Shown: positions 12,107-22,996 of the stretch, one piece after another
Position numbering within the stretch: position 1 is the first letter of the stretch
Layout: each line of letters starts with the position of its first letter
NCBI GenBank assembly: GCA_022225965.2
Contig: JAKJXP020000030.1
Coordinates: 124,001 to 188,000, forward strand
From: Diatrype stigma
Taxonomy: Eukaryota; Ascomycota; Sordariomycetes; Xylariales; Diatrypaceae
DNA: 64,000 nt
Direction: 5' to 3'
Notes under the pieces: generated by a model
Told to the model about the DNA's origin: nothing
Databases searched by the model: none
The model's input: the letters and a program-made list of their open reading frames with translations, nothing else
Translations under genes and position numbers: made by a program

Positions 12107-12676
12107 ATGGCCAGCGTCGCAAGGGCTCCCTCCTTCGGGAGTGGTGGTGGTGATAAAAGGGGCGGCGGCAGTGATAAGCGCGGCGGCGGCAGTGACAAGC
12201 GCGGCAGCGGCGGCGGCAGCGGCAGCGGCAGCGGCAAGGGCAAGGGCAAGGGCAAGGGCAAGAGCAAGGGCAAGGGCAAGAGTAAGGACAAGGACAAGAA
12301 GGGAGAGAAGGGCAGCAAGAGCAAAGACAAAACCGCCGAGGAGGAAGAGGAGGAGTGGGAGGAGTTGGAGGAGGGAAAGGAGGGGGAGACAGAGGAGAAC
12401 CAAGAGCACAATCGATACAGCATTTCGGACATGTATCTCGCCGACAACAAAATCAACATCAACGCACAAGGGGAGATCTACGACGAGTGGGGCACCGTGA
12501 TAGGCTATATGGGTCAAGACCAGATCAGGTTCACCATGCATGGTCGCCAGATCGGCACTTCCGACTACAACCAGCACCGGCGCCGCATCGATCGTATCCC
12601 GGAGGATCCCCGGAGCCCACCCGATAGTCCAGGGGAGATCAAGAGGGATAAGTACGGAAATCCGGAATGGGTCTAA
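12107..12676 (+). CDS. Gly/Ser/Lys-rich low-complexity protein
   Basis: Function unknown. From the ATG at 12107 the product is 189 residues. The N-terminal half is made of GGGSDKRGGG-type repeats followed by a KGKGKGKSKGKGKS run and a KDKDKKGEKGSKSKDK stretch, then an acidic block (EEEEEEWEELEEGKEGE). The last 90 residues are of normal composition (ISDMYLADNKININAQGEIYDEWGTVIGYMGQ ... RDKYGNPEWV) and look like a folded or conserved tail; this decides the reading frame, because two other frames are also open across the repeats. An in-frame ATG at 11927 could extend it by 60 residues, but the TATA-like box at 11977 favours the later start. The strong charge segregation suggests a nucleic-acid- or RNA-binding disordered protein; that is inference. 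Confidence 0.6.
   Translation: MASVARAPSFGSGGGDKRGGGSDKRGGGSDKRGSGGGSGSGSGKGKGKGKGKSKGKGKSKDKDKKGEKGSKSKDKTAEEEEEEWEELEEGKEGETEENQEHNRYSISDMYLADNKININAQGEIYDEWGTVIGYMGQDQIRFTMHGRQIGTSDYNQHRRRIDRIPEDPRSPPDSPGEIKRDKYGNPEWV
12141..12300 (+). repeat. Coding 21-base and hexamer tandem repeats
   Basis: Three near-copies of a 21-base unit (GGCGGCGGCAGTGAYAAGCGC) are followed by GGCAGC and then GGCAAG/AGCAAG hexamers. They encode the Gly/Ser and Gly/Lys tracts. Such repeats change length readily by slippage. Confidence 0.8.
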
Positions 12677-13622
12677 CTCGGCACATCCATCACCGGTCCG
12701 GGGGCGGGGTTTGTGTCCTTGAATGTTGTGCAGCTTGCGGTTCGAGGGAGAGATCATTGGTACTTTAGGTGGGCATATACAAACCTGGCCCGGAAAGCAG
12801 GCTACATATGTGTGTTCTTGCTTCTGCTAGATGTATCTGAGGGTTGGAAGGGCGTAAGGGGAATAGGAGGCTCTGAGAGTGGCTTGTGTGGTTGGAGTTG
12901 TGGAGTTAAGGGGTTAGGGGGGCATGTGGCTGGTTGTGTGGCTGAACTGTAGAATACGTCGGGTAGTAGCTACCTCGGTAGTTTCTACCTTACGTAGTTC
13001 TCCCTATCCAGTGCCTTCAATTAAACCCCACCTTACCTATTTATTGTCTTATGGATGTAAACCCAATACCGAATCCCATTTTCCATTCTCCATTCTCCAT
13101 TATCAATCAAGTGCGGGATATTCTCGCTATCGGCTCATCGCGATTACTTATTCATGTACCTACGTATAGTAGCATCGCAGGATTCCTGGGACATCCGAGC
13201 CAGGTTTGTGACTGACTACCTACCTACTAAGTATACTATCATACTCATAAATAATGCGTTGTATAAGGCAGCGGGTGGCTAGTCTAGTCACGTTGCTTAG
13301 AAAGTATGGAGTATACTAGAATACTAGGATAGCGCTATATGGTACTGCGCTATACTTCGTACTAGTCTACTAGATAACCTTGCAAAGGTCCGCCGTTAAA
13401 CATGGGGCTCACATGGGGCCTCTTTGTTATTATATTATCACTTTGTCTCCAACCCTCGGCTTGTTTGCCAGAGAACCCGCAGCCCCGGAACCCGCAGCCC
13501 CGGAATTGCCCTCTATCTATACTTACTTCACGATAGGCTTGGGTGTATGAGACTGGCCCTTGTCTCGCCTAGACCGCGCGTCGTTGTCGCCATCGAGCCT
13601 TCTCCCGAACCCCAAACCTACC
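12677..13622. other. Intergenic
   Basis: No gene recognised. From 13200 to 13380 the sequence is rich in short CTAGTA/ATACTAG words, including an exact TACTTCGTA at 13353-13361. It contains the promoter of the downstream dioxygenase. Confidence 0.5.
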
Positions 13623-14364
13623 ATGCTATCCCCTCCCGTGAATCTGCCCAAGTGGTGAGTCAACGGCCACTTCATGCCTCGCGGACCCACCCCCGGATAT
13701 TGTTAAGTTAACCATACAATCATAGGCTTGAAGAGAACTCTCACCTGCTCAAACCACCCGTCAACAACTATTGTGTATACAATGAGGATTTCACCGTGAT
13801 GGTGAGTTTTCGATATTTCACTCTATAGCCTACCTAGGGTCACGTCAGTGATGCATGTATATATATAACCACGTCGAACTAACCGCCTACCTACCTCCCC
13901 GTATCCTCTGGCTCTAGATCGTGGGCGGTCCCAACGCGCGGACCGACTACCACATCAACCAGACGCCCGAGTGGTTCTACCAGTACAAGGGCGCCATGAC
14001 GCTGAAGGTGGTGGACGACGGCCAGTTCCGGGACATCGTCATCCGCGAGGGCGACATGTTCCTGCTGCCGGGCAACACGCCCCACAACCCGGTGCGGTTC
14101 GCCGACACCGTCGGCGTCGTCCTCGAGCAGCGCCGGCCCGCGGGATCCCTCGACCGCATGCGCTGGTACTGCCAGGCCGGGTCCCCGCCCTGCGGCGCCG
14201 TCGTGCACGAGGCCGCCTTCCACTGCACCGACCTCGGCACCCAGATCAAGGCCGCCATCGAGCAGTTCATGGCCGCCGAGGACACCCGGAGGTGCAAGAC
14301 CTGCGGCGAGCTCGCCAACTCGGTGCCGATGCCCGGGTCGATCCAGGACCCGAACCTCGCGTGA
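13623..14364 (+). CDS. BNA1: 3-hydroxyanthranilate 3,4-dioxygenase (3 exons)
   Basis: The enzyme opens the ring of 3-hydroxyanthranilate to 2-amino-3-carboxymuconate semialdehyde, the step of the kynurenine pathway leading to quinolinate and NAD. Exons by my reading: 13623-13654, 13726-13801 and 13918-14364, joined at GTGAGT donors and TAG acceptors with phase kept, giving 184 residues. The cupin carries the iron ligands His48, Glu54 (YHINQTPEW) and His92 (NTPHNP), with substrate-binding Arg44 and Arg96; spacing matches the family. A CKTCGE pair and two upstream cysteines near RWYCQ form the second, rubredoxin-like metal site kept in fungal and bacterial forms. The protein starts [11 protein letters not shown], a usual N terminus. 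Cytosolic. Neighbours on either side are not pathway genes as far as I can tell. Confidence 0.95.
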
Positions 14365-15450
14365 GGGGGTGGGGCGTGGGGCGTGAGGGCGTGAGGCGAG
14401 AGCGAGGTCTAAGTAAGGGCGCCCGCCCGCCATCTGCCCCTGCGCAGTCGGATTGTGCGACAAAGTTCATGTGCCTAGAGAGAACACTGAGAGCTCATCG
14501 TCAGCTATGAATCATTACGAGATTTACCATAAGTAGCAACCCTCTGGAATGAGTTATACTTGTCTCAGTAGTGACAGTTCGAGACCGTCTATTCCGACAC
14601 CCGCGTGGAATGAGGTAGACGGTGACATAGCAATCTTTGACGCGCTAGCTTTGAAGTAGCTTCATGGAGTCTTCCTAGTACTTTCAAGGTCTAAATGGCA
14701 ACATTCTGATAACGTATCCTCGGTAAACCAAGAAGGCATATATGGTTCGAGGGGGTGTCCCAATTGTAAAGCCCTTTGGGCCTGGCCAACAGCCCCATGT
14801 CCTGAAAAACTTGCACGGGAATCTATCCGACAACTCTCGCCTCAAATCACGATGGAGCGTAGGATCATTTCCCAGTCTTATTACATTCGGCATATTCAAA
14901 AAGCGTGACAAAGTTGTTCTGTGCCACTGGACTGCACGAAGTCGCAATAAAGGAGTGGGATTTGCTATGAAAGGGGCAAGTGCAAACGCATACGAAGTCG
15001 TCAAATAGCTAGAGGCTCTTGCTATAGACCTGCACCTGGATGGATAGCATAGATTTCAACGGGAATAACGAATTTCCATTGGCTGCCTTGGGTATATTAA
15101 ACCGAGGAGATGTAGGTACATGATTAGATTCGGGCCGAAGGGGCCAACTAACTTTAGCATTGTAACAGCCCCAAGGCTGTGGACATATAGCTTCTACAAC
15201 TAACATCTAACTACTTTCTATCAATCTCTGGATCCCTCAGGCTAGTAGCAACCGCAACCGTGAAGCTAGGGTTATTGTTTATGATCCGCCGACAAGGGTA
15301 CTGATAACCATCAACCTGAATTTACTTGGTCTTATGAATCGATCTGAGCACACATGCTCTGCAGCTATATCATGTCCGACCCTACCGCCACTGCTCAGCT
15401 GCGATTTCGCTCTACATTAGTTCGAATACCAGCACCTTCAAGCGACTGGA
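14365..15450. other. Intergenic
   Basis: No gene I can defend. An 88-residue open frame from the ATG at 14742 to 15008 has no recognisable family and overlaps a similar antisense frame, so neither is called. Confidence 0.5.
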
Positions 15451-16744
15451 TTGTCAAGCGGAAGTTTCGATAGTATTATGGCTCAAGTTAGCGTTTCCGG
15501 AGACCAGCCCGTGGCGATCAAACCTGAGGACATTTTCGAGCCTCATCTGCTTGCCCAGTATGATCCGGAAGTGGTGAAACGCGTCCTCAAGGACGCTGCA
15601 GCGGGCATCGTCGACCGCCTAGTCCCAATCGAAGAGGTTCGTGCCTGTCCAGAGAAATTTTCCCCGCCTTGGGCTCTGGACGCCTTCGGTTGGGAGCGCA
15701 CCTTGGATAGACTGGTGACATCCGAGGATGGGGCCGAAATCCCCGTGAGGGTTTACTATCCGGATCCCAAGGAATGGGGAGATGGACCGTATGGTGTACA
15801 TCTCAACTTCCACGGTGAGTGAGATGGTGAGCGCGTCTGGAAACTTGGGATCCAGCTGCTAATATATGCCTGCGGTCAGGTGGTGGTTTCATCTTTGGGA
15901 ACCTGAACACAGAGTCTAGCTTATGTCTAAGTATGCGGGATGGGGCTGGCATCGTGGTCATCGACGTCAACTATCGACACTGCCCAGGTGAGGCCAACCT
16001 TCAATGAAATCCCAATTACAGGATACTAATGATAGCAACCTCTAGAAACGGTGTGGGGGAAATGCATACAGGATGGTTGGGCAGCTCTCTTATGGGTAAA
16101 TAGTATCCAGCACGCCATTGCCAACTGCCGGGGCTAATGCTTTCTTGTAGGCAAGATCGTCTGCGTCCGAGCTGAATATCAGACCTGACTCTATCACCAT
16201 CGGAGGTATCTCGGCCGGGGGCCAAATAAGCGTGGTTCTGCAGCACATCGCTCGGGACTCAGGGGTTCCGCTGAAGCTCTGCATGCCGACAGTCCCTCCA
16301 GTCGGAGGATGGCTAACATACAACTACTACACCGACTCGCCCCACCGATCGTTCAACGAGTTCTACCGCGGTCCTATCCTTCCATGGGCGCGCATCAAGT
16401 ATTTTGCAGACTTGTGCAACCCGAGGGACAGTGTGGATGGCGGGATCTCTGCCCTATGGCCAGACTGGTGGATCACACCTCTCAAAGCCAAGAACTGGAA
16501 GGGGCTCTGCGATACCTTCGTCAGGACAGGCGCGGTCGACCCCTTGCGGGACGAGGGCGAGGAATACGGGTCGAAGCTCGTCGCGGGAGGAAACCAGGTT
16601 ATAGTCAAGCGGTATCCGGGAAGTCCGCACCTGTTCGCCTATTTCCCTTGGTTTGCACAGAAGCAGCAGTTTGATAGGGATTCCATCAAGGCGTTGAGAG
16701 AAGTTCATAATACAGGCTGCCGTAGCGTATCCTGCCGTTTATAA
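15451..16744 (+). CDS. Alpha/beta hydrolase, hormone-sensitive-lipase type (4 exons)
   Basis: A carboxyl-ester hydrolase of the alpha/beta-hydrolase-3 family; the natural substrate cannot be told from sequence. Exons: 15451-15814, 15880-15987, 16046-16095 and 16151-16744, all phase-consistent, giving 371 residues. The oxyanion-hole motif HGGG starts at His121 and is split by intron 1 after HG. The nucleophile elbow is GISAGG with Ser195, where the commoner form is GDSAGG. Asp304 (AVDPLRDEG) and His334 (GSPHLF) complete the triad at the usual spacing. An in-frame ATG at 15478 could also be the start. There is no signal peptide, so the enzyme is probably intracellular. It lies about 1.1 kb after the 3-hydroxyanthranilate dioxygenase on the same strand, but a link is not shown. 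Confidence 0.88.
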
Positions 16745-17791
16745 TAAACCATCCAAAGACTCTAGAATGGAGGGGGCACTTGTACTAGCCATACAAATTG
16801 CATGGCGCTTAACACGCCCAAGAACCACACCGGGGCAGCCGGGGGTCCCCCATGCAGAACATTTTGTCCGCTATCATGTTCAAATGTGGGGGCTAATAGT
16901 AGTAGTAGTTCCACATACTTGGTGCTGTACTGCAAATTTATGTTAACGTGAAGCCCGTTCACACTGAAAGGGCACAATAGCTGTCAGGGTTTATCTTCCG
17001 GCTTGCTCCTGAGAAGCCGGAGCTCCCTGGCCGGATATAGCCCGGCTAAGTAACTATAACAACTGCCGCTGCGTTCTTTGGAACAGCTAGCTAACTTACA
17101 GTAAACCGGCCCCGTAGCATACCCTAGCTTCAGCCGGCCCAAGCCGGGCCCCGTAGTTCTTTTAACTGGAGCCGACCCGAGCCCCTAATCCTTACCTAGC
17201 CCCTGGGCCGGCCCCAGCTGGTTTTAAAGCTGTATTGGCTAGGTACTTACCTACTTACAACAACAGTTACTACCTATGTAAACGGCTACAATAACAGCTA
17301 GGTGGTTGCTACAGCTATTGTAGAGATCCTATTGTAAGCCTGCAACTACTGGACAGCTTCCACTTGCACCGGCTGGGCTGTACTGATTAGTTACACGTAT
17401 CCAGCTTCGTCGTAGTTGCATTCAAGCTGTAGCTAGGAGTTTTAGGCGCGTACGGGCCGTTACGCGCATACCAAATAACCTGCCTAATCGAGCGTAACGT
17501 ATTTTCTCTTTTCAGGCTATCGTGTTTTCCTCTCTGGCACAGCTACACAGCCGAGGTGCCATATGATTCTTTTTCACGTGATAACCTTTCGTTTCACTAC
17601 GTACGGTGTGATATAATAAGCTATAACCTAGGTCAAAATTCGGGTATGGGTGATCACCGGTCCGAAGATTTTCAACATTCAAGTCTGATAAACCATCAAT
17701 TTACCGTTAATTTACAGTCTATTAGAACCAGCACAACCCAGTACAGCAGCCGCTGTGAATACAAAATGCCAAATGCAAGAGAGATAGCTAT
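16745..17791. other. Intergenic with a possible small non-autonomous element
   Basis: No gene. From about 16985 to 17430 the sequence begins CAGGGTTTATCTTCCGG and is packed with GCCGG/CCGGC words on both strands, including AGCCGGCCCAAGCCGGGCC near 17131, followed by TAGC/GCTA-rich sequence. This resembles the subterminal repeats of hAT-type miniature elements, but I cannot find a matching inverted end. Confidence 0.35.
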
Positions 17792-18739
17792 CTACAATAA
17801 AGACAACAGTGGCTTGGGGGCACTATACCACTGACGAGCCTCATGGCCCTTCGCGGACACTGACACATCCGGTGTCGTTGAAGGAAGCCTCGTCGGCTGT
17901 GCGGCTGTTGCGAGCTCTTTCGTCGGATCCTTCTTCTGCCAGTTGTCCGGACACTTCGAGATGTCGAACATCAAGTGGTGGTCCACCCACGGGCCAAAGA
18001 CACGGTTCTTGAACAGAGCCGCGAACGGCTTGAGCTTGGCGCTGGCTCTGGCCACGCCCTTCGCAGCGCCCGCTGGAAACCCGGCCGGGGGCGCGTACAT
18101 GAACATGCTATCCTTGGACCCCTCGTGGAAGACCTCGCCGGTGGTGCCGAGGAGCGGCTCGAACGGCAGGTCCATGAGCGCGAAGGTGCGGCGGATGTCG
18201 CCGTCGAGGATCGTGACGAAGTGCTTGACGCCCTCGTGCATGGCGCGCGCCCAGAAGCAGCGGTAGCAGATCTGGCTGACGAGGTGGTTGCCGACGGAGC
18301 GGTACTCCCGCAGGACCACGGTCGTGCCGAGGTCCCACACCTCGTCCATGTTGTCGACCCGGTAGTGCGACCGGAAGGCGTCGAGCGACACCTGGACCAT
18401 CCGGGCCGCGTCGTTGAGCGTCAGCAAGCCCGCTGGCCCGTTCCTCCCCACCCGCGCCGTGCCGGCCGGGCGCGCCTTCAGGCGGTCGACCACGAGGAAG
18501 AACGTGCTCGCGGTCTCGTACGGCTCGTAGAGGCGCCGCATCGCCGCGTCGTCGAGGCCGAACCGCTCCTCGAACACCACGCGCTCGACGTGGCGCGCTA
18601 GGTTGGCCGCTTCGGTGCCGCCGTCCACCATGTAGCTGACAAATCTCTCGCTGACGGATGGCGGCTGCTCAGTAAGCAGCTGCTTCGAGAGGGCGTCCAG
18701 CTCCTCTTCACCGAGCGTGTACTTGACGACTGCTGCCAT
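17792..18739 (-). CDS. GNAT-fold protein resembling acyl-homoserine-lactone synthases
   Basis: Single-exon gene of 315 residues starting at the ATG at 18739; an in-frame ATG at 18760 would add seven. I do not know a named fungal family. The middle (about residues 50-235) follows the layout of the GNAT acyltransferase relatives that make acyl-homoserine lactones: an ERFGLDD helix, YEPYETASTFFLVVD, a PAGTARV strand, then DNMDEVWDLGTTVVLREYR and MHEGVKHFVTILDGDIRR before a PLLGTTG segment. This suggests an acyl- or acetyl-CoA-dependent transferase. The last 40 residues are low in complexity and probably disordered. It is intronless and strongly GC-biased at third positions, in contrast to several split neighbours. 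The family assignment rests on pattern memory, not on alignment. Confidence 0.6.
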   Translation of the reverse strand: MAAVVKYTLGEEELDALSKQLLTEQPPSVSERFVSYMVDGGTEAANLARHVERVVFEERFGLDDAAMRRLYEPYETASTFFLVVDRLKARPAGTARVGRNGPAGLLTLNDAARMVQVSLDAFRSHYRVDNMDEVWDLGTTVVLREYRSVGNHLVSQICYRCFWARAMHEGVKHFVTILDGDIRRTFALMDLPFEPLLGTTGEVFHEGSKDSMFMYAPPAGFPAGAAKGVARASAKLKPFAALFKNRVFGPWVDHHLMFDISKCPDNWQKKDPTKELATAAQPTRLPSTTPDVSVSAKGHEARQWYSAPKPLLSLL

Positions 18740-20573
18740 TGTTGGTTCGCCAGCCAGCAAGCCAGCTTAGGTAGTTGGACCTGGTAGCGATGAGATGAGA
18801 TGTGATGGCGAGCTAGACTGGGCTAGTCAGGTTCAAGCTCAAGCGTATGGTCCGGCGGTTCACGTTTGATCCGTCTGGTTATCGATATTGCAATCGCGGG
18901 AGTGGTGGTTGGTCGACACCATTACTCATCGAAGCATGTGAGTGGCAATAGAGATGGAAAGGGGGGGCACTAGTGAAGTAGTCATGAAAGTAGCCACAGA
19001 TAGAGTCCTCCACCACCAGACAAGCCGGGCGAGTCCGTTGGCATAACGTTAGTATATATACGATTTCCCACGTGGCTACCCGCGATGGTCTTGATTACGT
19101 GCCAAGGCTGCTGTGTACCGCCCACCTGACTACTCCATGCAGTCCTGGTAGTACTGCACGAAGCGAGGCTCGAAATAAAATTATCGGCCCCCCTGGTAAC
19201 CAATAGCAGCACGGAAAAGCCGCTGCCTCGATGTGAATGGCTGCTTTCCCGCGCTTTCCCTGGCTTCAGCTGTTCGCTAAGACGGCACTAGTGGTTCAGC
19301 TGTCCCCAAAAGGGCTCATCGGCATCACCGTTAAGTAGTATATCGTTTACTTATGAGATCGTTCATCCTTACCCGCCCTACCCGCTGACCCCTTCCTATC
19401 CATGGATCCTGAACGATGAACCCCCACAGCTTCGAACGAACTGTGTATTGATCGTACTAGTCTGTAAGTGAGCGACAAGAGGCCTCTTTTTCAGCGGATG
19501 ATTCCGCGCGCCCGCGGATGTTTCTCCTATTAGATGATGGTGCTACTCTATGATAAGTTCTGCTTGTGGACTTGCCTCCAAGAAAAAGAAAAGAGAAGAT
19601 AGGGCTAGACCTATAGGTACCTCGTACTTCGCCTAGGTATTACGAAGTACGACCTGAAAGGGGCTGGGGTTTGAGCTGCCAAGAGATATTAGACAGATAA
19701 CCGGAACCCGTTGTCCCCGACCTGGTCAGCGGGACCGCAGGGATTAGTCCGAGCTTGTTGTAGGGGACTTGTATTGTACCTTACGTACATACATAGGGCC
19801 CTATGATAGGGGGATAAGGTCATGAGAAAGAAAAGAAGGAACTTCTGTAGACCAGTACTGTTTCGCTTACGGAGCATCGAGTTTTCAATGTAACAGTGTT
19901 GATACTATCACTCATACTTAAATACTGTCATGGAGCACAGAAGAAGCATTCCATTCCAAGGAATAGGGAATGAAAGAGCACTATAAGCAACACCAAACTA
20001 CATACTATGTTACTACTATAATGAGTGCCAAGCCGGGTATCAATAGGGGTTTGGCTCCACCAAATTGGGATATTCAAGCTTTACTGCGAGGTATCGAGGC
20101 CTGGGCATTGCAATAAGTGTTGAGCGAAGTATGTATAACCCTAAGTAGAGCATTCGAAGCAAAAACCATACAAGAAGGCCTACTGTTATGTATACACAAC
20201 GACTCCGAGTGTCGGTGATCGACTCTTGACATGAAGCATCACTACTTACAATATGGCATTGAGCCATCACGATTGTGGTGCTTATGGATCATGAACCAAA
20301 CAAATGATTCATAATAATGATACGCTTACCCTTCTTTGCATTCACGTAGACGTAGTATTTCATAGGGGTGAAGAAAGTGGTTGTACTGGCAACAGATGTT
20401 TAGTTGTTTGCTCAGACTGCGTTTGCCGCCCGTCCCAAACTGCAACTCTGCATCTACCTGTCTGAAGCTCTCATTGCATCAGTCATCCTGCAATTGTATC
20501 GTGATAACTCACCGAAACCTACATTGCATGTCGTTGTATGGAAGGCGTCTGAGTCTCGTTACTTCGATCTGTT
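18740..20573. other. Intergenic
   Basis: About 1.8 kb with no recognisable gene. It contains a perfect inverted repeat at 19622-19652 (listed separately). Open frames are short and without family resemblance. Confidence 0.5.
19622..19652. repeat. Perfect inverted repeat (hairpin)
   Basis: Arms TCGTACTTCG (19622-19631) and CGAAGTACGA (19643-19652) are exact reverse complements around an 11-base loop. There is no T-run after it to suggest an RNA polymerase III terminator. Confidence 0.85.
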
Positions 20574-22620
20574 ATGAGTGCCAGTTCACCACGCCAGACG
20601 CCAATTGTACAATATGGCGTTGAGAACAAACGAATACCGGGTGACCCTACCGGCTGGTGGACTAAGGACTGTGGAAACCTATTCCATTGGGGCGATATCC
20701 GCCGGTATCGTGTAAGTATCCTCGCTCTCCCGCGTATCATTCCTTGCCTAAAGCTATGTGTAGGAGTTCCCGATATTCAACGATTCCGACCTGGAGTTGT
20801 TAGATGATTCTCGGATACATGATATCAAGGTGTATCTAGAAGATATCGCAAAGAACGGCATCACGAGCGTCCAAGAGCGGGGCAGAAAAGTCATAAGTAC
20901 ACCACAGGAAACTATCATCGACGACATCATTCACAGTTCCAATGTCCGCATCTTCCATCTGAAGGACGTGGTATATGATGAAGAGCATTCATACAGCAAA
21001 GCAGACCGTGCTAAAGCAGTTGAGAGGGCATCGAATGACAAGATGAGGATGATAGAGCCACCAATGGGGAGGGATACGGAGAACCTATTGATGGCACAGC
21101 GGATGAGTCGAGGTGAGGCACCCATAATCCCCCAGCACAAGGACGGCAGCAAGAACCATGAAAAATGGTACAAAGAGATGCGCCTAGACTCCCGTTATAT
21201 GTTCTGGGTTAAGGCAGATCGGGCACGAAGAGATGAGTTGAGGGCCACAGCACGGACGCCGCCAGACGAATTCACTCATCTTATCCAGCAGATCAAGATC
21301 GAAGACAAATGTCACACCAAGGATGCCTTCTGGGACTACCAGCGAGACGAAGCCGCCGCCACAGAGCCCAACATCTATCAAGAAGTCCAGCAGCATGTGG
21401 TCATAGTCTTAGACAAGAATTCCCAGGTCATCCTGTGCAAATTCAGCGGCCTCTTCCAGCTCCTCTTTGGAGCTCCACGCATGCACAAAGTCGAAGATGC
21501 CATCCGGAAGTGGTCATCACTGGCCCCTTTGCCCATTCCCAACACAAGACGGTACATGGTCGATGCGTACATCCGGCAGAAGCATCCCGAGATGGACGTG
21601 GAGAAGGCGCAGTCGCTGGAGGAGATCGAGGAGCGCCACCAGTGCATAGTGCACTACGGCTGCTGGGGCATGAAGGGCCACCTGAACCCGGACCACGTCT
21701 TCCCAACGCCGGACACGAGGCTCCGACGGGCGTATCCCAGGGCCGTGCAAGAAGAATACGTCAGCGATCTCCTGCCCACGTTCCAGGAGAAGGTGCTCGG
21801 GATCGGCTCGGAAGTCGCGCGCTTCCTCTTCAGCGCTCTCGCGCCGGAGGAATACCGGGAATGCTGCGCCGTGTTCGAGGCGCTCCGCGATACCGAGAAG
21901 ATGCGGATGTCGGAGCCGACTTTCGCGACCCTGGCCGTTCTCGGCATCAACTCGTATACCGCGAGGCACCGCGACCAGACCGACGTCAAGCATGGCTTTG
22001 CCAGTCTGCTGCCGCTCGGTAGTTATCAAGGTAGGTAACTATAAGTCCTGGACGAAGACTCTGCTAGACACGTGTTGTGACCAATAGTTAGTTGATTGAT
22101 TGTCTCATTCAGGCGCCGACCTTTGCTTTCCTTCGCTGGCGATGAAGCTGCGGTACCGGCCGGGAGACTGCGTGATGTTCAGGGGGGCCGAGCTCGAGCA
22201 CTTCGTCTCGGACTGGGGGGGTACCGCATCTTCCTGCTCCACACCAACCACCAGCCGGTCCGCAACTACGCGCACCGCGTCATGGGGAGGCTGAAACCGA
22301 AGCCGAACGATCCCTGGCACCCGGACCGCTCGGCCCAGGAGGAAGAGGAGCGAGGAGCCGGCGTCAGGAAGAAGAGGCTGAGCTTAGCCTCGCCGTCCGG
22401 GCCGCAGAGCGCGCTGTACAACCCTTGCTACACGGAACCCTTGTCAATGGAGCCCGAGGAGCTCTCCGCGGTGGACATCCATGGGGCCGGGATCGATGAT
22501 ACCCCTAGCACTAGCTCTAACGGGTCTAAACTTTTAGGGGCCTCCCCCGAGGGCGCGCCTGGTATTGGACACGCGGAATTTCGTCCACCTGAGAAGTCTG
22601 ATATGGAAGGAAACGAATAG
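20574..22620 (+). pseudogene. 2-oxoglutarate/Fe(II) oxygenase with a frameshift
   Basis: Exons 20574-20711, 20764-22030 and 22113-22620 join in phase and give a protein of about 637 residues if one base is restored. The C-terminal part has a jelly-roll dioxygenase signature: an HRD iron pair (about 448-450), then GADLCFPSLAMKLRYRPGD, an LEHFV segment with the distal His, and an Arg in HQPVRNYAHR for 2-oxoglutarate. This spacing recalls fungal oxygenases of the Tet/JBP-like kind, but the substrate is unknown. The frame breaks in a run of seven G (22215-22221): before it the frame reads EHFVSDWG, after it the next frame reads YRIFLLHTNHQPV. Eight G would restore it. The remainder after the oxygenase fold is a charged, disordered tail. 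Either a sequencing error in a homopolymer or a young pseudogene. It lies upstream of, and convergent with, the ABC transporter. Confidence 0.72.
22215..22221 (+). other. Frameshift site: run of seven G
   Basis: The oxygenase reading frame changes here by one base; conserved-looking residues lie on both sides in different frames, so the run has probably lost one G (or gained two). Confidence 0.75.
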
Positions 22621-22996
22621 GCGCTTAATCACAAAGCACCGGATCACTATGGTATGATTAGTATTCTTATGCGCTACACAATAAGGAACCCCTGGAGAAA
22701 AAATCTTATTTCTGATCCGCTCTTTGTTTACTTCCATGTAGGCTTAATGCATGACTCTATGTTTCTTCAAGGTAGTCTGTCTGTATTATCTAGTGCTTCA
22801 GTCGATGTTGCTATTGGCATGTTTCCCTCAGGTAGTCGTGAGCCAACATGAAATCCAAGGTGCTGTTCGACAACAGCCTCTGTCCGTTGAGAAGAACTCC
22901 GTAACGTTAGAAGCGCCCATGGCATTTTCCAGGTCTACCTTGAAAGACGACGGGACATGTTACCAATTAGGAAGAAAGGGGTATTTGCGGCTATCC
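22621..22996. other. Intergenic between convergent genes
   Basis: Shared 3' region of the oxygenase and the ABC transporter. No further gene seen. Confidence 0.5.

Noticed and set aside
12065..12757. 230-codon minus-strand frame of Leu/Ala repeats
   Set aside because: Produced by hexamer repeats that keep several frames open; the plus-strand frame has the non-repetitive tail.
14742..15008. 88-residue ATG-started frame
   Set aside because: No recognisable family, flanked by nothing gene-like, and an equally long antisense frame overlaps it.
13623..16744. Kynurenine-pathway pair of dioxygenase and hydrolase (as a formamidase)
   Set aside because: The hydrolase has the HGGG/GxSAGG layout and length of a hormone-sensitive-lipase-type esterase, with no feature specific to kynurenine formamidase.
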